Assembly: GCA_964641455.1 (NCBI GenBank)
Contig: CAZXLH010000001.1
Location: 1 to 64,000 of the forward strand
DNA length: 64,000 nt
Direction of reading: 5' to 3'
Source: DTU015 sp964641455
GTDB lineage: Bacteria > Bacillota > Sulfobacillia > Fermentithermobacillales > Fermentithermobacillaceae
This document shows, piece after piece, positions 10,001 through 16,665 of the stretch (position 1 is its first letter; each line of letters opens with the position of its first letter). The position numbers and the translations under genes are program-made. A model generated the notes under the pieces. It saw only the letters and a list, made by a program, of their open reading frames with translations. It did no database searches and was not told the DNA's origin.

Positions 10001-10077
10001 AAGTCGAGTTAGGTTATGATGCCCGTGAGGCTCAGCGAGAAGCTCAGCGATGCCTTAGGTGTGACGTCAAAGAGTAA
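7048..10077 (+). CDS. hydB: HydB (NuoF-like) fused to GltD/NfnB-like FAD/NADPH oxidoreductase
   Basis: 1009 residues in one uninterrupted frame. Residues ~1-110: thioredoxin-like [2Fe-2S] (CSGTGCHASGS, ETGCFGFCRFGP). ~140-520: NuoF core with the NADH/FMN loop GRGGAGFPTGLKWQ and a [4Fe-4S] site ESCGKCAPCRIGTKRM. ~540-600: GltD-type N-terminal Cys motifs (CQNTCPADVDVP, CGRVCNHPCESRCRR). ~635: FAD Rossmann KVAIVGAGPAGL. ~765: nucleotide Rossmann VVVVGGGNVAMDAARSARR followed by YRRRQEDMPA, the Arg-rich stretch typical of NADPH-type GltD. The C-terminal tail has CLPCQ and CLRC. Ordinary HydB is near 600 residues, so ~400 are added. Inference: the complex has both an NADH and an NADPH site. The ribosome site GAGAGGAGAGG supports the ATG at 7048. 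Confidence 0.92.
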   Translation: MEFYRSHILVCSGTGCHASGSIVLKEALESEIARVGLDKEVKVIETGCFGFCRFGPNMMVYPEGVFYCQVHEEDVPELIEEHLVKGRVLERLLYKEPETHRAVVDFEDIPFFSKQTRVVLEDCGIINPESIEEYIARDGYFGLAKALQMKPEEVIDTVKKSGLRGRGGAGFPTGLKWQFAAKAKGSPKYVVCNADEGDPGAFMDRSAIEGDPHRLVEGMAIAGYAVGASQGYVYVRAEYPLAVERLYKAIDDAHELGLLGKNILNSGFDFDLDLRLGAGAFVCGEETALLNSIMGKRGEPRPRPPFPANEGLWGKPTVINNVETFANIPVILRKGPEWLAGIGTETSKGTKVFALAGNINNNGLAEVPMGTTIGEIVFDIGGGLPDGKKFKAVQTGGPSGGCIPIEYLNTPVDYESLAKLGTIMGSGGFVVMDEDTCMVDLAKFFLEFVQSESCGKCAPCRIGTKRMLEILQRISRGEGQEGDIETLQELGNSIKESALCGLGQSAPNPVLSTIKYFRDEYEAHIKDKECPASVCAALFEAPCQNTCPADVDVPIYVDLIRQGRFDEAYEEILRENPFPVVCGRVCNHPCESRCRRAQLDEPVAIRELKRFASDYAVSLRGSRPRPDAKAPTGKKVAIVGAGPAGLTAAHYLALQGHLVTVFEALPVAGGMLAVGIPQYRLPKDALNEDIELIKSLGVSIRTGVKVGTDIDWETIRNDYDAAFVAIGAHQDRTMGIPGEDLSGVMPGVVFLRDLNLGNKADLKDKKVVVVGGGNVAMDAARSARRLGAEKVTVVYRRRQEDMPAEKEEIEAAVEEGIVLQPMVNPMEILGNGKVEKIRCIKMTAGEFDSSGRRRTYPVDGSEFDLECDVFIPAIGQSPESEVFSGNGLEIIRGGTFAVDSRTMATDVPGVFAGGDCVSGPATVVEAIGAGKKAAAAINEYLGGSKNIVPKSKHARRLTAPVIEEKMPRVEARCLPCQDRVNSFAEVELGYDAREAQREAQRCLRCDVKE

Positions 10078-10090
10078 AGGGGGGACACAA

Positions 10091-11905
10091 ATGGCATTAG
10101 TGACTTTAACCATAGATGGAAAACAAGTAACTGTTGAACAGGGAACTTCGATTATAGAAGCAGCAGAGTCAATCGGAATAGACATTCCCTCGTTATGTTA
10201 CTTAAAAGACATTAACGTTGTGGGAAGTTGCAGAGTTTGCGTGGTCGAGGTAGAAGGCGCCAAGACGCTGCAGGCTGCTTGTGTGACACCTGTATCGCCC
10301 GGTATGGTGGTACATACTAACACACCTGCAGTGCGGGCTTCACGCAAACTTACCGTTGAAATGATTTTATCGGATCATCCGTACGAATGCCTTACATGCC
10401 CTCGTAACTTAAACTGTGAGCTTCAGAAGGTAGCAGAGCGTCTCGGGATTAGGCGTGTCCGATTCCAGAGGCATGAGGATGAAGAACCGGTAGATATGTC
10501 TACACCGGCCATAATACGTGATCCCAACAAATGCATACTTTGCAGGCGATGTGTGGCCGTTTGTGAGAAGATACAGTCTGTAAATGCGATCGGGCCCTTT
10601 GGAAGAGGTTTCGACACGTACATTGGGCCGGCCTGGGGCGAAAACATGGATGCAACCGCTTGTGTTCAGTGTGGCCAGTGCACCTTAGTATGTCCTGTCG
10701 GAGCCCTTTATGAAAGGGACTATACCGAAGACGTGTGGGATGCTCTGTCTGATCCTGATAAGTTCGTGGTGGTTCAGACTGCGCCTGCTACAAGGGTTGC
10801 CATTGGCGAACCGTTCGGCATTCCCCAGGGCAGCATAAGCACAGGCAAGATGGTAAGCGCTTTGAGGCAGTTAGGGTTTGACAAGGTATTTGATACCGAT
10901 TTTGCCGCTGACCTGACAATTATGGAAGAAGGTTCCGAACTTCTGGACAGGTTGGCAAACGGAGGGGCGCTTCCGCTTATAACTTCATGTAGCCCAGGAT
11001 GGATTAAGTTCATGGAAGAGTTCTATCCTGACATGGCAGAGAATGTATCTTCGTGCAAGTCGCCCCAGCAGATGTTCGGCGCTGTGGCTAAGACTTACTA
11101 TGCGGAAAAGATAGGCATAGATCCTGCCGACATGGTAGTGGTTTCAATCATGCCTTGTACCGCAAAGAAGTTTGAGTGCCAGAGGCCGGAGATGACTGCG
11201 TCAGGTTATCAGGATGTTGACTATGTGCTTACCGTAAGAGAACTTGCGAGGATGTTTAAGCAAGCGGGTGTTGATTTTGCAAACCTTCCCGAATCAGAAT
11301 ACGATGCTCCTTTAGGAATTTCCACAGGCGCTGCAGTGATATTTGGAGCAACAGGCGGAGTAATGGAAGCTGCACTTAGGACGGCTTACGAGATCTACAC
11401 AGCCAAGACTTTGCCTAAAGTAGATTTTGAAATGGTCCGGGGGCTTGATGGTGTTAAAGAAGCTTCAGTGGATCTTAATGGCACTGTTTTGAATGTGGTT
11501 GTGGCGCATGGGTTGGCAAATGCAAGGGCAGTTTTGGATAGGGTAAAATCAGGGGAAGCTGACTATCACTTCATCGAGATTATGACCTGCCCCGGCGGAT
11601 GCATAGGTGGAGGCGGCCAGCCTATTCCTACCGATACAGAGATTAGAGAAAAGCGGATAGCTGCCACTTACCAGGCAGACCGTGACATGCCTTTGCGCAA
11701 ATCCCATGAGAATCCGGCAGTCAAGGAACTATATGATACGTTCCTTGGCGAGCCGTTGAGTGAGAAATCCCACAGGCTTTTGCATACCACATATTCCAAA
11801 CGTTCGCGGTTTGGGACTATGGTATACAAGGACAATCAAGGCATATGGGCGCTTGACCAGGTAGCGTCAACATCATCGGGAACCAATGATGGAGACGGCT
11901 CCTAA
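10091..11905 (+). CDS. hydA: [FeFe]-hydrogenase catalytic subunit HydA (bifurcating type)
   Basis: 604 residues from ATG 10091 with GGGGGG as ribosome site; an earlier in-frame ATG lies inside hydB. Domains: plant-type [2Fe-2S] (SLCYLKDINVVGSCRVC), His-Cys [4Fe-4S] motif (HPYECLTCPRNLNC), two ferredoxin clusters (CILCRRCVAVC, CVQCGQCTLVC), then the H-cluster domain with L1 TSCSPGW (~300), L2 MPCTAKKFEC (~354) and L3 EIMTCPGGCIGGGGQP (~497), and the small-subunit tail. It produces or oxidises H2, coupling ferredoxin and NAD(P)H together with HydB and HydC. The maturases HydEFG are not in the window. Last gene of the operon, followed by a strong terminator. Confidence 0.95.
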   Translation: MALVTLTIDGKQVTVEQGTSIIEAAESIGIDIPSLCYLKDINVVGSCRVCVVEVEGAKTLQAACVTPVSPGMVVHTNTPAVRASRKLTVEMILSDHPYECLTCPRNLNCELQKVAERLGIRRVRFQRHEDEEPVDMSTPAIIRDPNKCILCRRCVAVCEKIQSVNAIGPFGRGFDTYIGPAWGENMDATACVQCGQCTLVCPVGALYERDYTEDVWDALSDPDKFVVVQTAPATRVAIGEPFGIPQGSISTGKMVSALRQLGFDKVFDTDFAADLTIMEEGSELLDRLANGGALPLITSCSPGWIKFMEEFYPDMAENVSSCKSPQQMFGAVAKTYYAEKIGIDPADMVVVSIMPCTAKKFECQRPEMTASGYQDVDYVLTVRELARMFKQAGVDFANLPESEYDAPLGISTGAAVIFGATGGVMEAALRTAYEIYTAKTLPKVDFEMVRGLDGVKEASVDLNGTVLNVVVAHGLANARAVLDRVKSGEADYHFIEIMTCPGGCIGGGGQPIPTDTEIREKRIAATYQADRDMPLRKSHENPAVKELYDTFLGEPLSEKSHRLLHTTYSKRSRFGTMVYKDNQGIWALDQVASTSSGTNDGDGS

Positions 11906-11937
11906 CTAATAAGCGGAAGAGGAAATTCGACTCTAAC

Positions 11938-11971
11938 AGGGCTCAGGCTAACTTCCTGAGCCCTTTGTTTT
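11938..11971 (+). terminator. Rho-independent terminator of the hydrogenase operon
   Basis: A perfect 10-bp stem AGGGCTCAGG / CCTGAGCCCT with a 7-nt loop, followed by TTGTTTTC, 33 nt after the hydA stop codon. Confidence 0.9.
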
Positions 11972-12055
11972 CATAAGGCAGTGGCCAATTGTTTATTACT
12001 GTTTTGAATATGTTGTGGTAAAATAATATGTTACCTTGTATCGGAGCCGGGTATC

Positions 12056-12084
12056 TTGACATAAGTGATTCAATTAACTATATG
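12056..12084 (+). promoter_or_regulatory. Sigma-A type promoter for the fmdB gene
   Basis: TTGACA at 12056-12061 and TATATG at 12079-12084 with 17-nt spacing, 38 nt before the GTG start. A second, weaker candidate is TTACTG (11996-12001) with TAAAAT (12019-12024), also 17 nt apart. Confidence 0.6.
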
Positions 12085-12121
12085 TAGTAATATAGGCTTG
12101 CTTAGAAGGAGGTTGTGAAGG

Positions 12122-12346
12122 GTGCCTATCTATGAATATAAGTGTGAAAACTGTGGTAGGTTCGAAAAGATGCAGAAAATGTCAGACGCCCCTCTTACGA
12201 CCTGCCCTAAATGTAAAGGGCCCGTAAAGAAATTGATAAGCCGGAATGTTGGAATTATATTTAAAGGGCCGGGTTTCTATTGTACAGATAATAGGTCAAG
12301 TGAGTATAAAGAAAGAGCCAAAGAGAACAAGACAGCAGATACTTAG
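12122..12346 (+). CDS. FmdB-family zinc ribbon protein
   Basis: 74 residues, GTG start at 12122 behind AAGGAGG. Begins MPIYEYKCENCG and continues with CPKC, giving the CxxC...CxxC zinc ribbon of the FmdB/CxxC_CXXC_SSSS family. The tail is short, charged and probably disordered (KERAKENKTADT). FmdB proteins are called putative regulators but function is not established. Single gene between its own promoter and terminator. Confidence 0.88.
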   Translation: MPIYEYKCENCGRFEKMQKMSDAPLTTCPKCKGPVKKLISRNVGIIFKGPGFYCTDNRSSEYKERAKENKTADT

Positions 12347-12385
12347 AAACGTGGCTTCGATATAAGAAGGGTAGTTTTACGGATC

Positions 12386-12421
12386 GGCCAGAAAAGCATT
12401 TCATTCTGGCCTTTTCTGTTT
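12386..12421 (+). terminator. Terminator after fmdB
   Basis: Stem GGCCAGAA (12386-12393) with TTCTGGCC (12404-12411), then TTTTCTGTTT. Confidence 0.85.
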
Positions 12422-12472
12422 GAGGGATATGTGATTCGTGTGTGTTTGAAAATTCGCCCGGGCTCAGCAATT

Positions 12473-13033
12473 CTATTGATCGTTGCCTGTAAACTGCAGC
12501 CCCTGTGTATTTGCCCTTCTTTGAAACAACTTTATGATTTGCCAGGAAAAAACAGCTATTACCGAATCAATGGCATGGTGCACTAATGTTCCTCCTGCGA
12601 CAAGGCCAAAAAGCGCCCATGGTTCGGATTTACCGTAAAGCAACCTTGAACTTCCAAAAGTGAGAAATGGTTGCACAATGAGGCCCTCGAGGGCAGCGTG
12701 AACTAACCCTGTTATACCAAGCACCAGGGGATAAGGCCTCTTCTTTCTCAAAAGCAAAGCTCCTATTATTCCTACAGGTATGTGCATGGCTGCTCTTGAA
12801 CCGATTACCGGCCCAAGTTTCAAAAAGAAACCTATTGCCGAGCCCAAAGCGACAACACCTGATACAAACGGGCCATAAAACATTGAAATCATGAGAGGTA
12901 CGTGTGAAGCCAGAGTGGCTGAAAAAGGCCCAATGACCACCCCCAAAACTCCTCCGAAAGCCATGGGAATTATCAAGGAAAGAGCCAAAAGTAAGGCACC
13001 GACAGTCATATTCCTTACGTCAAGACCTTGCAC
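12473..13033 (-). CDS. niaX: ECF transporter S component, probable niacin transporter (NiaX-like)
   Basis: 186 residues; GTG start at 13033 with upstream GGAGG. Six hydrophobic segments. The N-terminal stretch (ALLLALSLIIPMAFGG, then ASHVPLMISMFYGPFVSGVVA) is what I remember of the NiaX-like S-component family, which binds nicotinate and uses the shared EcfAAT energising module. Family assignment as an S component is firm; niacin is inferred from the nearby NiaR repressor gene and the candidate NiaR operator inside this gene's promoter. Last residues are polar. Confidence 0.72.
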   Translation of the reverse strand: MQGLDVRNMTVGALLLALSLIIPMAFGGVLGVVIGPFSATLASHVPLMISMFYGPFVSGVVALGSAIGFFLKLGPVIGSRAAMHIPVGIIGALLLRKKRPYPLVLGITGLVHAALEGLIVQPFLTFGSSRLLYGKSEPWALFGLVAGGTLVHHAIDSVIAVFSWQIIKLFQRRANTQGLQFTGNDQ

Positions 13034-13096
13034 TTCTTTTACCTCCTGTGTTTTGCTTTGTTCTGTAAGAGCAATTTCAGGTATTTGCTAAAATAC

Positions 13097-13128
13097 AGTA
13101 TATCAGGTGTCTTGTCAGGTGTAAACGA
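13097..13128 (-). promoter_or_regulatory. Promoter of the niaX-like gene with candidate NiaR operator in the spacer
   Basis: On the minus strand TTTACA and TATACT are separated by exactly 17 nt. The spacer carries two direct copies of ACACCTG, read on the plus strand as CAGGTGT at 13104-13110 and 13116-13122 with CTTGT between. GTGTCTTG-type sequences are reminiscent of Bacillota NiaR sites; the exact consensus is from memory. A repressor bound here would block RNA polymerase. Confidence 0.6.
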
Positions 13129-13139
13129 AGGCATGTTGA

Positions 13140-13183
13140 GAAATAAGAAAGGCACCGGTCAAAAGTAACTGTGTGCCGGTGCC
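13140..13183 (-). terminator. Terminator of the cortex hydrolase gene
   Basis: GGCACCGG (13151-13158) pairs with CCGGTGCC (13176-13183). On the minus strand the stem is followed by TTTCTTATTTC. It lies 58 nt past the stop codon of the SleB-like gene and upstream of the niaX promoter. Confidence 0.75.
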
Positions 13184-13240
13184 CATAAGTTATACTTTTA
13201 TATGGTTGTGCAATATTTGGCCGTGTCCGGGCTTAATGGA

Positions 13241-13705
13241 TTAGTACGTGAACCAGTGATTGCCGATTGCGCCCATAGATGGTTTTGACCATAGCCAGGA
13301 GTTATACACAGTGTGATAGTTAAAGTAATACAGCGCTCCTCCTGTAGGATCCCATCCTGAAAGAGCATCTTTGGCTGCTTGAATTGATTCGCTGTTAGGA
13401 TAGGAATTAAACATCCAGTTGCCTACGCATGAAAACTGCCATGGTTCGTATATCACTTCTTCAATGGTATTAGGGAAAATGCTGCTTCTTACCCGGTTTA
13501 AGACCACAGCGCCAACCGCTACTTTACCTATATACGGTTCTCCGGCCGCTTCTGCGTAAATGAGCCTTGCCAAAAGCATCATTTCCTGATGAGTATAACT
13601 TGAGGCCCATGGGCTGTATGCAAGTGCTATACCAGGGCCGGCCACTGCCAAGGTGCTGATTATGGTAACCAATGCCAGCGCTGTGCATACTGCTTTGTTT
13701 TTCAT
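13241..13705 (-). CDS. SleB/CwlJ-type cell wall (spore cortex) hydrolase
   Basis: 154 residues from ATG 13705, behind GAGAGGGG. Residues ~1-30 are a Sec signal peptide (basic MKNK, hydrophobic ALALVTIISTLAVAG, then ALA-YS). The mature part is a Hydrolase_2 domain: LLARLIYAEAAGEPYIGKVAV with the catalytic-type Glu, AVVLNRVRSSIFP, then FSCVGNW and a Trp/Tyr-rich end. Such enzymes cleave peptidoglycan, in spore formers often the cortex; without a PG-binding domain it is the short form. It is preceded by a c-di-AMP riboswitch, consistent with control of wall hydrolases by this nucleotide. Confidence 0.88.
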   Translation of the reverse strand: MKNKAVCTALALVTIISTLAVAGPGIALAYSPWASSYTHQEMMLLARLIYAEAAGEPYIGKVAVGAVVLNRVRSSIFPNTIEEVIYEPWQFSCVGNWMFNSYPNSESIQAAKDALSGWDPTGGALYYFNYHTVYNSWLWSKPSMGAIGNHWFTY

Positions 13706-13723
13706 ATCAACGTCCCCTCTCAA

Positions 13724-13853
13724 GGCCTCCGGAGTTAGCTTGTGGGTTCGGTGAAAGGGTCTAGCCCTACCGCTTGCTTACGCTACGCGGATTCACCCAG
13801 TAATGGTTCCTCCGTACCCGCCAATTTTTGGTGGGATTCGGCACTGTTTTGTA
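13724..13853 (-). ncRNA. Cyclic di-AMP riboswitch (ydaO/yuaA class)
   Basis: Read on the minus strand the leader contains, in order, GCCGAATCCCACC, GGGTACGGAGGAACCA, GGGTGAATCC, TTTCACCGAACCC and GCTAACTCCGGAGGC, the recognised conserved blocks of the ydaO/yuaA aptamer. It ends just before the GAGAGGGG ribosome site of the cortex hydrolase. I see no U-tract terminator between aptamer and start codon, so control could be translational. Known members are mostly off-switches that bind c-di-AMP. Confidence 0.9.
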
Positions 13854-13861
13854 CTTCAGGG

Positions 13862-13890
13862 ATTGTAGCATCGCTGGCTGTAAGTTTCAC
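13862..13890 (-). promoter_or_regulatory. Candidate promoter of the riboswitch leader
   Basis: On the minus strand GTGAAA, 17 nt, then TACAAT preceded by TGC (extended -10). Transcription would start about 10 nt before the aptamer. Confidence 0.5.
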
Positions 13891-13987
13891 TAGTAAATAG
13901 CTGGCAATAAGCGAGAATCGAATCTGGTTTCATATATTGCAATGGAAAGCGGAAGCCGGCAGGAGCACATTATCTCTTAATCTACCG

Positions 13988-14506
13988 TCAATCTGTGAGA
14001 AGAAAACCTTTTTGCTGCAAAATGTTTTCCAGGTTGTCTAATTGGCACCGGTTTGATGCTTTAACGGTATGAAGGTGGATACCGTCTGTAAGCGAAGATA
14101 AAAGCCCTGCTTGTGTTGTTTCCATGGTTGCCATGAATCTTTCCACGTCCTCTGGCGTGGAAATAGAAAGCTGGCCTGTAAGTTGCCCGTACACCGGATG
14201 TTCAACTATAACATCAATAACTTCAACACCTACACTGACCATGGTTAGCAATTCTTTGCGGGTTTGAGCAAAATCATGTTTTACAGCAATCAGTTTGGTT
14301 ACTCCGGTTCGTTTTGGTTCAGACCACAAAGTATAGCCGCGTGGCGTGGCCAGTATGGCTTCGCCGCTTGCCCTAAGCAATGCCACATCTTGAACTATCA
14401 CCTGCCTGGTCACTCCTAACTGCGAGGCCAGTGAGGCGCCTGTGACAGGTTTGGAAGAGACAGAAAGTATTTGCACTATATTGTTTCGCCTTTCATAAGC
14501 TTCCAT
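13988..14506 (-). CDS. niaR: NiaR-type transcriptional repressor of niacin metabolism
   Basis: 172 residues from ATG 14506 (weak GGTGAT site); the frame is open 20 codons further upstream but that stretch is Phe/Trp-rich and unlike the family. N-terminal winged-helix HTH_11 (RRNNIVQILSVSSKPVTGASLASQLGVTRQVIVQDVALLRASG) followed by the 3H domain with its three histidine motifs: AVKHD, VIVEHPVYGQL and DGIHLHTV. NiaR senses nicotinate/nicotinamide and represses niacin uptake and NAD synthesis genes. The likely target is the S-component gene two loci away, which has a candidate operator. Confidence 0.88.
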   Translation of the reverse strand: MEAYERRNNIVQILSVSSKPVTGASLASQLGVTRQVIVQDVALLRASGEAILATPRGYTLWSEPKRTGVTKLIAVKHDFAQTRKELLTMVSVGVEVIDVIVEHPVYGQLTGQLSISTPEDVERFMATMETTQAGLLSSLTDGIHLHTVKASNRCQLDNLENILQQKGFLLTD

Positions 14507-14639
14507 AGAGATCACCAGAATATCAGCAAAATATGTCCAAAAACAATCGGGAAATATCAAGAACAACCTGAGATGATCTTATATTGGTTTTAGGAGCCCG
14601 GCAAGTTGCTAAGGGCTCAATAGTTGCTTGCCACAAGAG

Positions 14640-14667
14640 TTGTTGCTTAGGCAAGAGATGATATAAT
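14640..14667 (+). promoter_or_regulatory. Candidate promoter of the CDF transporter gene
   Basis: TTGTTG at 14640-14645 and a perfect TATAAT at 14662-14667, 16-nt spacer. An imperfect inverted repeat (GTAGT ... ACTAC, 14671-14694) lies just downstream and could be an operator. Confidence 0.5.
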
Positions 14668-14724
14668 AGTGTAGTGTTTCTAATATGAACTACTAAATAG
14701 TTCGAATTGCTGGGGGATATTTGC

Positions 14725-15741
14725 GTGGTAAAAGCAACAGATTCAACACAGAATTCAAAACAGAAAAATCGCAGCTCGTGGTCATTTACTGCGTATCTTG
14801 TTGAGCGGTTTACAGATCAAGATGATCCCTGGTCGCCGGTGTCAGATCCTAAATTGCGCAGCCAATATGCTTTTTTGGAAGCCGGTGTCAGTATAGCCGG
14901 CAACCTGGTTCTGGCTGTATTAAAGGTAATTCTTGGCCTGGCTATGAACAGTATTTCACTTTTGGCTGACGCTGTGCACACAGCCTCAGATGTGCTCACC
15001 TCAATTGTAGTAATGTTGGGGTTTAAAATTGCACAAATGCCTGCTGATGAAAAGCATCCTTTTGGGCACGGAAGGGTTGAGTTCCTTAGCACGCTCGTAA
15101 TTGCCGGGCTGCTTACTTATGTAGGAGTGGAATTTGGTAAGTCCTCTTACTCCAGGCTGATGGCCGGAGTTCCGGTCAAAGGGAGTCTTGTGGTAGCGGT
15201 TGTAATGGTTGTTGGTGCTTTGGCAAAAGAGTGGATGACAAGGTTTGCCCTTCATTTAGGCAAAATGGCTAATGCCCAGGCGCTTATCGGAGATGCATGG
15301 CACCATCGTACTGATGCTATTGCCTCTGTATTGGTAGCAATTGCGATCGTAGCATCCATGTACGGTTATCATTGGGTTGATGCTGTTTTGGGCTTGGCTG
15401 TTTCAGCGCTTATTATCTACACGGGCATTGAATTGGCCGTTTCTTCTGCTTCAAGTTTGATAGGAGAACGAGCGCCTAAACAACTTGAAGATCAAATAGA
15501 AGATGTTGTTGGAAACTGCTCTGAGGTAAAGGGTTATCACAATGTAATGATTCATGATTATGGCGGCAGGAAATCTGTTTCTTTGCACATACTTGTAGAC
15601 AGGGACTTGTCTCTTATCAAATCTCATGATATTGCAACGGAAATAGAGAATGCCTTAAGGGCCACGATTCCAGGAGACATAGTTGTACATGTTGAACCTG
15701 AGGTAATAGAGGAGAAACAAGGTATGGAACACGAATACTAA
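14725..15741 (+). CDS. Cation diffusion facilitator (CDF) family metal transporter
   Basis: 338 residues from GTG 14725, which sits 8 nt after GGGGGA; a TTG at 14707 is less likely. A ~45-residue cytosolic N-terminus is followed by six membrane helices. Metal-site motifs are the CDF pair DAVHTASDV in TM2 and DAWHHRTDAI in TM5, after LADAVHT and before the C-terminal cytosolic domain (EVKGYHNVMIHDYGGRKSVSLHILVD). It exports divalent cations (Zn, Fe, Mn or Co) by proton antiport; specificity cannot be read reliably. Likely monocistronic or co-transcribed with the M55 peptidase. Confidence 0.9.
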   Translation: MVKATDSTQNSKQKNRSSWSFTAYLVERFTDQDDPWSPVSDPKLRSQYAFLEAGVSIAGNLVLAVLKVILGLAMNSISLLADAVHTASDVLTSIVVMLGFKIAQMPADEKHPFGHGRVEFLSTLVIAGLLTYVGVEFGKSSYSRLMAGVPVKGSLVVAVVMVVGALAKEWMTRFALHLGKMANAQALIGDAWHHRTDAIASVLVAIAIVASMYGYHWVDAVLGLAVSALIIYTGIELAVSSASSLIGERAPKQLEDQIEDVVGNCSEVKGYHNVMIHDYGGRKSVSLHILVDRDLSLIKSHDIATEIENALRATIPGDIVVHVEPEVIEEKQGMEHEY

Positions 15742-15811
15742 TGGCACATATTCTTTAAGCCGGTTGCCAAGAGTTACGATACCGGCTTGAAGCATACGAG
15801 GGGGTCTTGTA

Positions 15812-16621
15812 TTGAAAGTTTTCATATCTTGCGATATCGAAGGTATATCAGGCGTAGTGTCCAGTGCAGATCAGGCTTCGTCTGCAGGAAAAGATTATGA
15901 CAGGGCACGGGAACTTATGACAGAGGAAGTCAATGCAGTAGTCCAAGGAGCGGTAGAAGCAGGCGCAGATGAAATCCTGGTGAATGATTCTCATGGCTCA
16001 ATGAGAAATATTCTTATTGAAAAACTGCATCCTGCTGCAACTTTGCTTACAGGTTCACCTAAGCCCCTGGCCATGATGCAGGGAATAAGCAGCGATTTCG
16101 ACAAAGCTATGTTTGTAGGTTACCATTCGCGAATGGGGACTCCGGGTGTCTTGAGCCACACTATGTCAGGCGGTTCTGTAGCTAACGTGTGGGTTAACGA
16201 TATTCTTTTGGGCGAGACCGGAATCAATGCAGGTATTGCCGGATACTACGGTGTACCTGTTGTGCTTGTGTCAGGAGACAATGTAGTAGCAGAAGAAGCT
16301 AAGTCTCTTCTGCCGCATGTACATACTGCTGTTGTAAAACAAGCTGTAGGCCGTTATGCGGCTAAATGCCTGCCTCCTGCAAAAGTAAAGCAGCTTCTGA
16401 TTGAATCTGCCAAACAAGCGCTTAATAACCCGGGTAAGCCATGGCTTCTGGAATCGCCTGTGACCTTTAAGATTGAATTCAAAGATTCAGGATTAGCTGA
16501 GGCAGCAGCCCGTATGCCGTATACCAGGTTAGAAGAACCAAGAACAGTGTCATTTACGGCTGACGATTACATAACTGCATTTATGGGCATGCGGTGTATG
16601 ATTTCTCTTTCAAGAGCCTAA
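15812..16621 (+). CDS. M55 family metallopeptidase (DppA-like D-aminopeptidase)
   Basis: 269 residues, TTG start after GAGGGGG. Sequence MKVFISCDIEGISGVV carries the Asp/Glu zinc ligands, followed by NDSHGSMRN and GYHSRMGTPGVLSHT with the family histidines. Length fits DppA. M55 enzymes release D-amino acids from peptides such as D-Ala-D-Ala, and work in peptidoglycan peptide recycling. A hairpin (AAGCCGGT 15757-15764 with ACCGGCTT 15781-15788) lies just upstream, without a good U-tract. The gene converges with the M20 peptidase. Confidence 0.9.
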   Translation: MKVFISCDIEGISGVVSSADQASSAGKDYDRARELMTEEVNAVVQGAVEAGADEILVNDSHGSMRNILIEKLHPAATLLTGSPKPLAMMQGISSDFDKAMFVGYHSRMGTPGVLSHTMSGGSVANVWVNDILLGETGINAGIAGYYGVPVVLVSGDNVVAEEAKSLLPHVHTAVVKQAVGRYAAKCLPPAKVKQLLIESAKQALNNPGKPWLLESPVTFKIEFKDSGLAEAAARMPYTRLEEPRTVSFTADDYITAFMGMRCMISLSRA

Positions 16622-16626
16622 AATAT

Positions 16627-16655
16627 GCCCCGGAGCAAGATGTTGGCTCCGGGGC
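16627..16655. terminator. Bidirectional terminator between convergent peptidase genes
   Basis: GCCCCGGAGC (16627-16636) pairs perfectly with GCTCCGGGGC (16646-16655), 9-nt loop. Plus strand continues TGCTTATTT; minus strand continues ATATTTTA. Confidence 0.85.
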
Positions 16656-16665
16656 TGCTTATTTA

